Source: Candidatus Scalindua arabica
GTDB lineage: Bacteria; Planctomycetota; Brocadiia; Brocadiales; Scalinduaceae
Assembly (NCBI GenBank): GCA_018263435.1
Contig: JAANXD010000027.1
Location: 19,202-66,209, forward strand
DNA: 47,008 nucleotides
Reading direction: 5' to 3'
In this document: positions 34,807 through 43,630 of the stretch, one piece after another
Layout of the letters: each line of letters begins with the position of its first letter
How positions within the stretch are numbered: position 1 is the stretch's first letter
The notes under the pieces: generated by a model
What the model saw: the letters and a program-made list of their open reading frames with translations, nothing else
Database searches by the model: none
Told to the model about the DNA's origin: nothing
Made by a program: the position numbers and the translations under genes

Positions 34807-35148
34807 ATGGATACAAAAAACATATTTTCAGGCATTAAAAATCAATCACCTGAAGAGATATTTGAGACAATCATCAAGACAAATCAACTTAAAATAGAGC
34901 GAATTGTATCCCATGGACATGCTACTCGAAAAGGATATTGGTATGATCAAGATAACGACGAATGGGTGATCGTACTAAAGGGAAGCGCCGGTTTGATATT
35001 TGAAGGCAATCGCAAAGAAGTCATCATGAAACCTGGTGACTATGTCAACATACCTGCTCACCAGAAACATAGAGTAGAGTGGACTGATGCCAATGAAGAG
35101 ACTATATGGCTGGCCGTCCGCTACCAGAGCGAAACCTGTGAAGTATAA
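34807..35148 (+). CDS. Small cupin-domain protein
   Basis: This 113-residue single-domain cupin has the pattern YDQDNDEWVIVLKGSAGLIFEGN, MKPGDYVNIPAHQKHRVEWTD, giving the usual His/Glu metal-binding set (the first motif here is less complete; the second has PGDxxxIPAHxxHRV). The length and motifs resemble small cupins such as those linked to phosphohydrolases or sugar binding. The ATG at 34807 is chosen over an earlier in-frame ATG at 34738 because the ribosome site GGGAGGA precedes it. The hairpin described at 34781 covers that site. Confidence 0.87.
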   Translation: MDTKNIFSGIKNQSPEEIFETIIKTNQLKIERIVSHGHATRKGYWYDQDNDEWVIVLKGSAGLIFEGNRKEVIMKPGDYVNIPAHQKHRVEWTDANEETIWLAVRYQSETCEV

Positions 35149-35201
35149 CTCTTTTTGGATAGTTACAGATTAAATATAACTTATAAAGGTAGGCTGCTAT
35201 T

Positions 35202-35876
35202 ATGAGTATCAGAGTATTACTTGTATGCAGAGAAGGGATTGCACGTCAAAAGTACCTGGATGCATGCAAGGGATTGGAAGTCTCAATAGATATCGCATCA
35301 ACGTACCAGGAGCTTCTTGATTCAACTATAAACAATCCATACAATGGTATAATGATTGACGTACCAACCAAGCTTAAGGCCCTCAGTATGGATAAGGAAA
35401 GTGCCTCTAATATTTTTAATCTGTTTCCGACACTTCAACTTATTTATAATGAAGAATCCGGTCAGATAAGGACCATTTCCTCCGGACAGAGTAATTCTAT
35501 AGAGACATTTAAAGAGTTTATAACCAAGCGCTGTAATTCCACCAAGGCTAGAACCATCCGTTCAGAACGGAGAAAAGCTGTTGTCTTCAACGTAATCCTA
35601 TCTAAATGCAATGAAGTACGCCACGAAGATGACGAAAAAACTGTAATAATGAATATATCCAGGAGGGGTTGCTTCATATTTTCAAATCATAAATGGGAGA
35701 CAGGCTCCGATGCATGGTTTATAATCAAGGAATTAACAGACCAGACACCTATTCGGGGGCAGGTAAGATGGAGGATTGGTTGGGGTCAGAAAATGTCTGT
35801 ACCCGGCATAGGAATACAGTTTATAGATATTAGTGATAGTCAGTCTAAAGAGATTTGCGATATTGGCAGACTATAG
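35202..35876 (+). CDS. PilZ-domain protein with an N-terminal receiver-like region
   Basis: This 224-residue protein's C-terminal half has the c-di-GMP-binding PilZ pattern: the RxxxR-type SERRKAVVFNV (about 121-131) and NISRRGCFIFSN (D/NxSxxG, about 147-158), then QVRWRIGWGQ and PGIGIQFIDIS. The N-terminal 110 residues begin IRVLLVCREGIARQKYLDACK and resemble a receiver fold without the conserved phosphorylation aspartate cluster, so they may be a degenerate sensor. The protein may relay c-di-GMP status to an unknown target. It is convergent with the DUF3786 gene with a 28-base gap. Confidence 0.8.
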   Translation: MSIRVLLVCREGIARQKYLDACKGLEVSIDIASTYQELLDSTINNPYNGIMIDVPTKLKALSMDKESASNIFNLFPTLQLIYNEESGQIRTISSGQSNSIETFKEFITKRCNSTKARTIRSERRKAVVFNVILSKCNEVRHEDDEKTVIMNISRRGCFIFSNHKWETGSDAWFIIKELTDQTPIRGQVRWRIGWGQKMSVPGIGIQFIDISDSQSKEICDIGRL

Positions 35877-35904
35877 AACTGAATGTTGATATGACAACTC
35901 TTTA

Positions 35905-36726
35905 TCACTCAACAAATATTTTCACAAACCATTCGAGGAGATATGCAAGGTATTCTATATCGATGTATGCTTCAGCACTGCTGTCCACATGCAATTTACA
36001 ACTTGCCGGAAATTCTTCATCGGCCTCCCAAAAGCATATGTACATGGGCACACGTGGTAAAAGTTCAAATCCGCAAACATAATCTGCCTTAATTTCGCTT
36101 TGAACTTCTACTCCTTCCAGCTCTTTACAGCGATTCTTCAGTCCATTTATATCACTGTTAAATTTTTCTGCAATCTTACTTTCTGCTTTCTGTTGAAATG
36201 CCTTGGTATGGGAGGCTGCATCATGAAAGTGTCCCAGTGAAACCCAATCTCCCGTTAAAGAAATGTTTCCTTTTCTGCGAACATAGTCATAGATTATGAT
36301 CTTTGACCATGAGTCATGACAATATTGGTTGCCTTTGAACAAGCCTTCGTTACGTACCTCATACTCGTCATTCATCATTTTGAGCCTTATAACTCCCCCG
36401 CTATTCCCGACTGAGTCGGATCTAGAGCTAGCTGACAGGGTCGCCTCAGGAGACCCCTTATGGTAATTTCCACCAATGGCATCGGCAGCCTCTTTTAAGT
36501 CAACAAGCTTAATCTCTTCTTCTAATTCTTTACTTACACGCTTGTAATTATTCTCCATTGTAACTACAGACTCTTGAGTTAATGATTCCTCATCTTCATG
36601 CTTAACATAAGGACATTCTGACAACTTACGCTGTGCATTCTTCACTTTCAACGCGAACGCCATACACGTAGACTCTCCACATTCTCTACAATTAGTTCCC
36701 GGTAGTTTTTTATATATATCAATCAT
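35905..36726 (-). CDS. DUF3786 protein with N-terminal four-cysteine Fe-S motif
   Basis: This 273-residue protein from ATG 36726 opens with IDIYKKLPGTNCRECGESTCMAFA and LSECPYV, the four-cysteine (Fe-S) motif found in CdhC/AcsC-type corrinoid proteins and in many DUF3786 proteins. The central and C-terminal parts contain WSKIIIYDYVRRKGNISLTGDWVSLGHF and MYICFWEADEEFPASCKLHVDSSAEAYIDIE, matching DUF3786. The function is unknown; an iron- or cofactor-binding role is only suggested by the N-terminal motif. An upstream extension to 36765 runs into intron DNA, so the ATG at 36726 is preferred. A TGAGGA site lies about ten bases before it. Confidence 0.78.
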   Translation of the reverse strand: MIDIYKKLPGTNCRECGESTCMAFALKVKNAQRKLSECPYVKHEDEESLTQESVVTMENNYKRVSKELEEEIKLVDLKEAADAIGGNYHKGSPEATLSASSRSDSVGNSGGVIRLKMMNDEYEVRNEGLFKGNQYCHDSWSKIIIYDYVRRKGNISLTGDWVSLGHFHDAASHTKAFQQKAESKIAEKFNSDINGLKNRCKELEGVEVQSEIKADYVCGFELLPRVPMYICFWEADEEFPASCKLHVDSSAEAYIDIEYLAYLLEWFVKIFVE

Positions 36727-36755
36727 AAAATAACTAATCCTCACGCAAAGCCGCC

Positions 36756-36828
36756 GAGTAGGCAAGGGAGAGTTTCACTCCCAAGCCTCTCACAGAACCG
36801 TACGTGACAGTCTCCCGTCATACGGCTC
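36756..36828 (-). ncRNA. Group II intron domains V and VI (3' end of ribozyme)
   Basis: On the minus strand, domain V spans about 36828-36795: GAGCCGTATGACGG paired with CACGTACGGTTC, the catalytic hairpin of bacterial group II introns. Domain VI follows at about 36791-36756: GAGAGGC pairs with GCCT-A-CTC leaving one bulged A (complement of T36759), the expected branch-point adenosine, around an inner GGGAG/CTCCC stem. The intron end lies roughly 20 bases before the DUF3786 ATG. Only the 3' end of the intron remains. Confidence 0.85.
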
Positions 36829-36847
36829 GTGTTATTCTTGATATGCT

Positions 36848-37168
36848 TCAACTGTAGCCCACTTTCCAGTGATAAAACAACTCCGGGTTCGCTTGTCTTA
36901 TCGTTTTGAGTTTTGCCACTGCTTTTCGGTACCCAATCTTGTGCTTCTTCCCTAGCCACTTGACCAGTTTCCGATCTATCAACAGCAACGTGTTTCTCAG
37001 GCTCCTTTTGCTATACTTACCATAATACACTATCCACCCTCGAAGTTTGGCATTAAACAGTTTGGAAATTTCCGATATTTCAACCTTCGTATTACGCCAG
37101 ATATTCATCTCTCTTATCTCTGACCGTATTCTCTTCTGGTTGGATAGGCACATATGATCGATAAGCAA
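36848..37168 (-). pseudogene. C-terminal fragment of a group II intron reverse transcriptase/maturase
   Basis: The 106-residue frame reads SNQKRIRSEIREMNIWRNTK, then LFNAKLRGWIVYYGKYSKRSLRNT, LIDRKLVKWLGKKHKIGYRKA and a final NPELFYHWKVG. This is the maturase-specific domain X of group II intron proteins (RGW-xxYYG-K and the W...L-xx-W-x-K-K pattern). All seven reverse-transcriptase blocks upstream are missing. Its TTG start at 37168 is an artefact of the open frame. The DNA between this fragment and the ftsH promoter (about 40 bases) shows no further intron. Confidence 0.88.
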
Positions 37169-37207
37169 GGAGTCATAATCAACGACTTACCAACAACATT
37201 TATTGCT

Positions 37208-37236
37208 TTGACTTCATAATAATATTATCATATAAT
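37208..37236 (+). promoter_or_regulatory. Strong sigma70-like promoter of ftsH
   Basis: TTGACT (37208-37213), a 17-base spacer and perfect TATAAT (37231-37236) sit about 70 bases before the ftsH ATG, implying a leader of around 63 bases. A second TATAAT at 37274-37279 has no good -35 partner. Confidence 0.7.
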
Positions 37237-37306
37237 CTGTCTTTATGTCTTTATATGTCATATTTTTATAGACTATAATATGTACAATTATACCAGTAGC
37301 AATTAA

Positions 37307-39220
37307 ATGAAAAAAACAGACAAAAAATCACCTGGAAAACTATCCAAAAACTCAAAAACAAAGAAGACTGGTTTCTCAATAGGATATCTTCTCCTTTTTC
37401 TTGTGGTTTTATATATCATTCAGATGTTCATGTCTCCTAAAGCTGGAGAAATCCCTTATAGCCAATTCAGGACATACTTAAGTGAGGGGAAGATAATTGA
37501 TTGTTCTGTAGGAGAAAAAATAATCAGGGGACACTACGACAGCACATCATCTGGTAAAGACAAGCCAGTTGCCTTCGTAACTGTTCCGGTACATGACCCA
37601 GAGTTGGTTAACGAATTAGAAGCAAAAAACGTTAAGTTTAAGGGTGAAGTAGAGAATAACTTTCTCAGGAATATGTTAATGTGGTGGATTTTTCCATTTG
37701 CGATCATCGGCATAGCCTGGTTTTTCATATCTAAAAGAATTGGCGGAATGGGAAGCCCTTTTATGTCATTCGGAAAGGCAAAGATTAAATTATATGCAGA
37801 GGAAGATGCAAAGAAAACTACTTTTGCCGATGTTGCAGGGTGCGAAGAAGCTAAGGTGGAACTACAAGAAATAATAGAATTCTTAAAATACCCACAAAAA
37901 TTTCAGAAACTTGGCGGCAAGATTCCAAAAGGCGTTTTGCTTGTGGGACCGCCGGGAACCGGAAAAACACTTCTGGCAAAAGCGGTTGCAGGTGAATCAG
38001 GAGTGCCCTTTTTCTCAATAAGCGGGTCTGACTTTGTTGAAATGTTTGTAGGAATGGGAGCGGCAAGGGTACGTGATATGTTTGACCAGGCTAAGCAGAA
38101 AGCTCCTTGCATAGTCTTTATCGACGAACTTGATAGTGTAGGAAGGCAACGTGGCGCAGGTTTAGGCGGTGGCCACGATGAAAGAGAGCAAACACTTAAC
38201 CAGCTATTGGCTGAGATGGATGGTTTCACTTCAAATAGCGGCGTAATTATCATCGCAGCAACTAACAGGCCTGACGTCCTGGATTACGCATTGCTTCGTC
38301 CGGGGAGATTTGACAGACAAGTAACTGTAGACAGACCTGATCTAATAGGAAGAGAAGCTATCTTAAAGGTACATGTAAAGGACGTTAAGGTAGAACCGAA
38401 TGGTAACCTCAACACAATAGCAAAACGGACTCCCGGTTTCTCAGGCGCTGACCTGGCAAATGTTATTAACGAAGCTGCATTACTTGCAGCTCGACGTGAT
38501 AAAAAATTTGTCGAAATGGAGGAACTTGAAGAATCTATTGAAAGAGTTATTGCTGGTCCTGAAAGAAAAAGCAGGGTAATAAGTGATGAGGAAAAGAGCA
38601 TAGTGGCGTACCACGAATCAGGCCATACATTGGTAGCTGCAATATTGCCTAATACCGATCCGGTACACAAGGTATCAATTATAGCAAGAGGTGCTGCAGC
38701 GCTAGGCTATACATTACAGCTTCCTACCGAGGACAAATATTTAACCAAAGAATCTGAAATATTAGATACATTGTGCGTCCTTCTTGCCGGCCGTGCTGCT
38801 GAAGAAATAGCCTTTAATGAGTTCTCTACCGGCGCCCAAAACGATCTTGAAAGAGTAACAAAATTAGCTCGAAATTATGTATGTAAGTTTGGCATGAGTA
38901 AGATACTCGGCCCACAAACATTCGGGAGACAACAAGGAAATGTCTTTCTTGGACATGACCTGGTCCAGGAAAAAGAGTTCAGTGAAAAAACATCAATAGA
39001 AATTGATTCAGAAGTATCAAAAATAATCAAAGAATCTTACGCTAAAACCAAGTCTTTGATTGAAGAAAACAAAGACAAACTGGAGCTCCTTGCTAAGAAG
39101 CTTGAAGAAGAGGAAGTATTGGAAGCCGATAAAATTCTTGAGTTACTAAATATTAAAGAGGAAAAGAAAGGTAACAATGGAAATTCAGTAGCAGAGGAAG
39201 AGACTCGCCAAGCTGAATAA
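37307..39220 (+). CDS. ftsH: ATP-dependent zinc metalloprotease FtsH
   Basis: FtsH is the membrane AAA+ protease that removes damaged or misassembled membrane proteins. The 637-residue sequence has two membrane helices (about 23-43 and 124-145) with a periplasmic-type domain between them, the AAA module with GPPGTGKT Walker A (about 211-218), [15 protein letters not shown] Walker B, the second region of homology [21 protein letters not shown], and the HEXXH zinc site HESGH with the third ligand in the usual downstream region. The C-terminus is acidic. The N-terminal tail is lysine-rich. It is convergent with yebC, which ends 18 bases away. Confidence 0.97.
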   Translation: MKKTDKKSPGKLSKNSKTKKTGFSIGYLLLFLVVLYIIQMFMSPKAGEIPYSQFRTYLSEGKIIDCSVGEKIIRGHYDSTSSGKDKPVAFVTVPVHDPELVNELEAKNVKFKGEVENNFLRNMLMWWIFPFAIIGIAWFFISKRIGGMGSPFMSFGKAKIKLYAEEDAKKTTFADVAGCEEAKVELQEIIEFLKYPQKFQKLGGKIPKGVLLVGPPGTGKTLLAKAVAGESGVPFFSISGSDFVEMFVGMGAARVRDMFDQAKQKAPCIVFIDELDSVGRQRGAGLGGGHDEREQTLNQLLAEMDGFTSNSGVIIIAATNRPDVLDYALLRPGRFDRQVTVDRPDLIGREAILKVHVKDVKVEPNGNLNTIAKRTPGFSGADLANVINEAALLAARRDKKFVEMEELEESIERVIAGPERKSRVISDEEKSIVAYHESGHTLVAAILPNTDPVHKVSIIARGAAALGYTLQLPTEDKYLTKESEILDTLCVLLAGRAAEEIAFNEFSTGAQNDLERVTKLARNYVCKFGMSKILGPQTFGRQQGNVFLGHDLVQEKEFSEKTSIEIDSEVSKIIKESYAKTKSLIEENKDKLELLAKKLEEEEVLEADKILELLNIKEEKKGNNGNSVAEEETRQAE

Positions 39221-39238
39221 GTTCCAGTTCCTGAAAAC

Positions 39239-39985
39239 TTATAATTTTGCCAGCAAGTCTTTCGGAAGTGTAAAATTAGCATAAACACTTTGAACATCAT
39301 CCTGATTCTCCAATTTTTCCATTAGAGAAACAACGCTTTTGCCCTTTGCCTCATCCAATTCGATAAAAGTGCTTGGAATCCAACTAATCTCAGCTAACTC
39401 TATATTAACACCCTCATCCTGTAACACCTTTCTAACATTATTAAAATCCTTTGTATCACAGTCAATCTGATACATTTCATCTATTGTTTGCAAATCTTCA
39501 CATCCTGCATCAAGAACAAGTGTCATCAACTTATCCTCGTCTATCACGTCAATATTGATACTTATCAATCCTTTCTTCTGAAACATCCATGAAACACAAC
39601 CGGACTCTCCCAGATTCCCTCCAGATCTTTCAAATATCTTCCTGATTTCTGCTGCAGTCCTGTTTTTATTGTCAGTTAATATCTCTATCAAAATAGCAAC
39701 ACCACCGGGGCCATAGCCTTCATAAAGGCATTCATAAAGTACGGCATCTCCACTTGATGCTCCCGTGCCCTTAAGTATTGCACGTTCAATATTGTCTTTG
39801 GGCATATTCTCAGATTTCGCTTTATCAATAGCATACTGCAACTTTAGATTCATTTCAGGGTCACCACCACCCTGCCTCGCGGCAGAAGTAATGGCTTTTG
39901 CAAGTTTGGAAAATATCTTCCCCCTCTTTGCATCCGCAGCGCCCTTCTTATGCTTTATAGTTGACCACTTGGAGTGTCCTGACAT
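39239..39985 (-). CDS. yebC: YebC/PmpR-family protein (translation or transcription regulator)
   Basis: This 248-residue protein has the hallmark N-terminus SGHSKWSTIKHKKGAADAKRGKIFSK, then GGGDPEMNLKLQYAIDKAKSENMPKDNIERAI and YEGYGPGGVAILIEILTDN and a three-domain length, all YebC. Family members are described as transcriptional regulators and, for some, as translation factors that relieve stalling at polyproline; which applies here is not clear. It starts 38 bases after the TPR gene on the same strand. Confidence 0.95.
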   Translation of the reverse strand: MSGHSKWSTIKHKKGAADAKRGKIFSKLAKAITSAARQGGGDPEMNLKLQYAIDKAKSENMPKDNIERAILKGTGASSGDAVLYECLYEGYGPGGVAILIEILTDNKNRTAAEIRKIFERSGGNLGESGCVSWMFQKKGLISINIDVIDEDKLMTLVLDAGCEDLQTIDEMYQIDCDTKDFNNVRKVLQDEGVNIELAEISWIPSTFIELDEAKGKSVVSLMEKLENQDDVQSVYANFTLPKDLLAKL

Positions 39986-40023
39986 TGTTCTCTACCCTCT
40001 ATTCTTTATACTAGCCCCTCTTG

Positions 40024-41616
40024 TTAGTTAGTAAGATTACGCACAACCCTTTCACCTGATTTCAACCTCTCCATTGAACTCTCCACCATCATCAGATGTT
40101 GAAGCTTTTCAAGTTTATTCTGGATCACTTCTCTGGCTTTTATCTCACGGGCAGTTTTATGCTTTAAAAGTGGAGATACCTCTGCTGCAGATTCTTCCCA
40201 TAACTTTAAGGCTACCTCCCATTGGCCTTGTGCTCTCTCCCAATAACCGAGAGAATAATACACATCTCCTATATGTCCCATAATTTCCGGGTCTTCGGCA
40301 TATTCCGATGCCTCGTTAAGTTTTTGCAATGCCAATGTTATCTTTTCATCATCGTCTTCTTCTGCCAGTTTATAATATGCCCAACCTAAACTATCAAGAT
40401 ATGCACCATTTTCAGGCTCTACACTTAAAGCCTTTTCTATCAACCCTAAAGCCTCGTCTAACTGTTCCCCTTTTTCTACAAAGAAATAACCTAGAAAGTT
40501 ACTTGCCTGATGGTAATCAGGATCTATCTGTAAAACCTTCTCTAATTCATTTACTACATGCTTATGATCATTCATCTCATAATATATGTTAGCCAGCATA
40601 AAACGAACTCCCTTCAGCGCCTCTTCATCTTCTTTTATCACACTCGAAATTGCAGTCCTCAGAGTATAAATTGCTTCCCTCTCTTCACCCCTCCTCTGGT
40701 ATATTTGGCTTAACGTAGTATACTCCCTCAAACTTTTACTTCCTTTGTTTACACTCTCTTTCAATATTACAAAGGCTTTTTCTCTCTCTAACTCTGCCTT
40801 CTCATATTGTTTTACCTTTTCATAAATATTCGACAAATTAATGCGCATAAGCCAGACATCAGGATCATATTCAATAAACGATTCTAACGTAGCAATTGCA
40901 TTATCGTAATCTTCCAACTCCTCGTAACACAAAGAAAGATAAAAAATTATAGGCTCAGAATGAGGGCTGGCTTCCCTGGCCTTGACAAACTCTTTTATTG
41001 CTGCATCCATTTTCTTTGCATCAGCATATATCTGGCCAAGCTTGTAGTGGATTTTTACAGGCTCATCTGCCAGTCCCTGTTCAAGTATTTTCTTATATAT
41101 ATTCGTTGCCTTTTCTATGTCACCATTTTCCATATAACTATTTGCCAGGCGATGCAACATGTCAGAAACAAAGACCGTATCAACTCCATCCATTACAGTA
41201 GAGTTAGCACGTTCGTATTCTGAAATAGCTGCTTTTCCATTACCTTCACTTGCATATATATTTCCAAGTGTATAATGAATACTGAAATCATCAGGTTTTA
41301 ATTGTGCGATTTTTTCAATATGAAGCAAAGCTTTTTCCTTTTTGTTCGACTGAAAGAAGCAAGTAGCTAAATAATTGTGTATTCTTTCAGCATTTGGATT
41401 TGTCTGTAATGTTTTCTCAAAAAACACTATTGCCTCTTCCCAACGATGATCCAACATTAGATAAAACCCCGTACAGAAATTCATATAAGCCTCTGTATCC
41501 TCATGCAACAAGAAGTTGTTTTTGCTGTTTTTGCGGGATCCGGCTGAAGTTATTTCACATAGGAATGCAAAAATGAATACAAAAGACAATAAAACTATAG
41601 TTTTTGTTTTCGACAT
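40024..41616 (-). CDS. Exported TPR-repeat protein
   Basis: This 530-residue protein has a signal peptide (about 5-22, ending near ITSAGS) followed by a long array of tetratricopeptide repeats, visible as repeated pairs such as YMNFCTGFYLMLDHRWEEAIVFFEKTLQTNPNA, IHYTLGNIYASEGNGKAAISEYERA and SIYEKV-type units, with about 10 to 12 repeats. TPR arrays are protein-interaction scaffolds; no enzymatic domain is present. ATG 41616 is preferred over an upstream in-frame TTG at 41628 because GAGG precedes it by six bases. It is co-directional with yebC, so they may share a transcript. The partner is unknown. Confidence 0.88.
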   Translation of the reverse strand: MSKTKTIVLLSFVFIFAFLCEITSAGSRKNSKNNFLLHEDTEAYMNFCTGFYLMLDHRWEEAIVFFEKTLQTNPNAERIHNYLATCFFQSNKKEKALLHIEKIAQLKPDDFSIHYTLGNIYASEGNGKAAISEYERANSTVMDGVDTVFVSDMLHRLANSYMENGDIEKATNIYKKILEQGLADEPVKIHYKLGQIYADAKKMDAAIKEFVKAREASPHSEPIIFYLSLCYEELEDYDNAIATLESFIEYDPDVWLMRINLSNIYEKVKQYEKAELEREKAFVILKESVNKGSKSLREYTTLSQIYQRRGEEREAIYTLRTAISSVIKEDEEALKGVRFMLANIYYEMNDHKHVVNELEKVLQIDPDYHQASNFLGYFFVEKGEQLDEALGLIEKALSVEPENGAYLDSLGWAYYKLAEEDDDEKITLALQKLNEASEYAEDPEIMGHIGDVYYSLGYWERAQGQWEVALKLWEESAAEVSPLLKHKTAREIKAREVIQNKLEKLQHLMMVESSMERLKSGERVVRNLTN

Positions 41617-41748
41617 GTTATGCCTCAATAGGTGTGTGTTTTTCTTATGAAAGACAGGATATAATACTCCTTCACAAGTTTTAAAACTATCAATTATTAT
41701 TTATGTATATCAGAACTTCTGTAAACAGAATAAGGGTTTTGAGCATAA

Positions 41749-42621
41749 CTAAAGTATAACCTTATTGAGTGGATATTCAATTATTCCTTCCGCACCAACC
41801 CGTTTCAGTTCAGGAATAATGTTTCTAACTACTGACTCGTCCAGTATTGTTTCTATAGCATACCCTGCATTTCCTGAAAGCTGAGAAATAGTAGGAGTTC
41901 GCAAAGCAGGCAACTTCTCTAATAAGGCATCCAACCCCTCATTTGAAATATTCATTTTCAAGCCAACTTTGTCACGCGCAATGATGGCTCCATGAAATAA
42001 TATTGCCAGATTTTCAATCTTTTGCCTCTTCCATGGATCTTCCCATGATTTATGGTTAGTAATGAATACTGTAGCAGATTCAGTTACTGTCTCAATAATA
42101 CGTAGTTTATTAGCCCTTAAGCTACTACCGGTTTCTGTCAACTCTACAATAGCGTCAACAAGGTCTGGTGCTTTGGCCTCTGTAGCACCATGTGAAAATT
42201 CAACCTCTGCATGTATACCCTTCTCCTCAAGATATTTCTTAGTAACATTAACCAACTCTGTTGAGATTCTCTTACCTTGAAGATCTTCCACTGATTTAAC
42301 AGGTGAATCCTCTGGAACAGCAAGTACCCAACGAACTTTTGTTAACTGCTGCTTCGCATATACCAGTTTCTCCACACACCTGACATCAGCACCGGCCTCT
42401 TCCACCCAGTCCTGCCCTGTCAGGCCAGCGTCTATAATCCCTTTCTCAATATAGCGAGCCATGTCCTGCGGACGGATTAACCTTACCGACATCTCATCGT
42501 CATCAATCGACGGATAGTATGATCTACTGCTTACATAAACCCTGTAGCCTGCATTCTTCATCATACCAATTGTAGATTCCTGCAAGCTTCCTTTTGGTAA
42601 GCCGAAACTCAACTTCTTCAT
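41749..42621 (-). CDS. hisG: ATP phosphoribosyltransferase, long form
   Basis: This enzyme starts histidine biosynthesis by joining ATP and PRPP. The 290-residue protein has the long-form pattern: [16 protein letters not shown] at the start, [15 protein letters not shown], and the PRPP-binding loop [22 protein letters not shown] (about 154-175). The extra C-terminal ACT-like regulatory domain (about 215-285, with [19 protein letters not shown]) is present, so no HisZ partner is required and histidine inhibition is expected. It follows rbfA by 28 bases at the end of the nusA operon, an unusual neighbour. Confidence 0.95.
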   Translation of the reverse strand: MKKLSFGLPKGSLQESTIGMMKNAGYRVYVSSRSYYPSIDDDEMSVRLIRPQDMARYIEKGIIDAGLTGQDWVEEAGADVRCVEKLVYAKQQLTKVRWVLAVPEDSPVKSVEDLQGKRISTELVNVTKKYLEEKGIHAEVEFSHGATEAKAPDLVDAIVELTETGSSLRANKLRIIETVTESATVFITNHKSWEDPWKRQKIENLAILFHGAIIARDKVGLKMNISNEGLDALLEKLPALRTPTISQLSGNAGYAIETILDESVVRNIIPELKRVGAEGIIEYPLNKVIL

Positions 42622-42649
42622 AATCTCCCTGCCTCTATTTTCTGCAATT

Positions 42650-42997
42650 TTATTTATCTTCAGTTACTGCTTTTTCTATTAATTGTAAAATATGGTTACT
42701 CTTCTTTTTTGTCTCATCCAGATAAAAAGTCAAAGACGGCGTGTTCTTCAATTTTAAATTTGAAGCCATTTCCGACTGTATAAATCCCTTTGCATGTCTC
42801 AGGGCATCTAGAGTTTTTTGTTGTGATCGTTCATCACACGGGATTGAAACATATACCTTTGCCATTCTAAGATCTGGAGAAGGATCTACTCTTGTTACTG
42901 TCACCAAGTCTATCCTGGGATCTTGCAACCGATACAAAATAATCTTACTGATCTCCTGCGCAATTACTCCTTTAACCTTTTCTAATCTTCTCGTCAT
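42650..42997 (-). CDS. rbfA: Ribosome-binding factor A
   Basis: RbfA assists maturation of 16S rRNA in the 30S subunit. The 115-residue protein reads [48 protein letters not shown] and [24 protein letters not shown], a full match to the family. It sits 12 bases after the DUF503 gene in the nusA-infB-DUF503-rbfA order conserved across bacteria. Confidence 0.95.
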   Translation of the reverse strand: MTRRLEKVKGVIAQEISKIILYRLQDPRIDLVTVTRVDPSPDLRMAKVYVSIPCDERSQQKTLDALRHAKGFIQSEMASNLKLKNTPSLTFYLDETKKKSNHILQLIEKAVTEDK

Positions 42998-43009
42998 GGC
43001 CCTGTATAA

Positions 43010-43291
43010 CTAAATCAAGTCCAATTCGTAATCAACTAACTCTGCCTGTGGAAAGAAACGGAAGGAGCTTATAATTGACGACAATTTACTATTAACATAT
43101 TGTCTGTCTGTTCCCACCATTGCCACACCAATCTTTGAGCACTTGTAATTATCTTGATCTTCTATTTCAGAAACCGAAACATTGAACTTATTCCTGGTCC
43201 TGTCTTTTAAGCTTTTAACTATACGCCGTTTGTCTTTTAAAGAATGTGAACTTCTCATTACAACTTTAATGCTTAATATTCCTACAACCAT
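43010..43291 (-). CDS. DUF503 (YlxP-like) protein
   Basis: This 93-residue protein from ATG 43291 starts MVVGILSIKVVMRSSHSLKDKRRIVKSLKDR, the DUF503 hallmark, and contains NVSVSEIEDQDNYKCSKIGVAMV. The function is unclear, but the gene is nearly always found between infB and rbfA, so it is thought to take part in translation or ribosome assembly. The longer frame up to 43330 adds 13 residues not typical of the family. No strong ribosome site is visible. Confidence 0.9.
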   Translation of the reverse strand: MVVGILSIKVVMRSSHSLKDKRRIVKSLKDRTRNKFNVSVSEIEDQDNYKCSKIGVAMVGTDRQYVNSKLSSIISSFRFFPQAELVDYELDLI

Positions 43292-43370
43292 GATATTTCG
43301 AAGCACTTTAAGCGCCAAAACTACCAACATGTTGTCGATGTTTTGTAAGTTCTTGAAGTTTCAATAGTTA

Positions 43371-43534
43371 AAATTCGAAATATGAATATCGAAATACGAA
43401 ACAAATCCAAAATTCAAATTTCTAAATGTCCAAAACCAAAAGATGTTTTGTGGACTTAAATTCTTTTGTTTCTAAAATTGGAATTTTGGTGATTTGAAAA
43501 TTGTTTCGAATTTTGGATTTCGTGCTTCGAATTT
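43371..43534. repeat. Large imperfect AT-rich palindrome between DUF503 and infB
   Basis: The left side has AAATTCGAAATATGAATATCGAAATACGAAAC and the right side, read in reverse, AAATTCGAAGCACGAAAT and TTCGAAACAATTTTC. The two sides are built from the same TTCGAAAT/ATTCGAA units and pair imperfectly over about 164 bp, around a central GTCCAAAACC/GTCCACAAAACA region. This looks like a decayed palindromic repeat. It lies in the 339-base transcribed spacer between infB and DUF503, which holds no gene. Confidence 0.6.
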
Positions 43535-43630
43535 ATTCATAAAAAAATATTTCCACTGAAAGTGGCTTCTTTTCTAAGCTCGTCTTTGAAATAAATTTAG
43601 TCTCTTTACTAATAACTTGCCCTGTGTGAG

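Noticed and set aside
36727-36765. Extension of the DUF3786 gene to an upstream start at 36765
   Set aside because: The added residues are read through the intron end and are not typical of the family; ATG 36726 has a usable ribosome site.
37274-37279. Second TATAAT close to the ftsH start
   Set aside because: No suitable -35 box lies 16-18 bases upstream, whereas the pair at 37208-37236 is near consensus.
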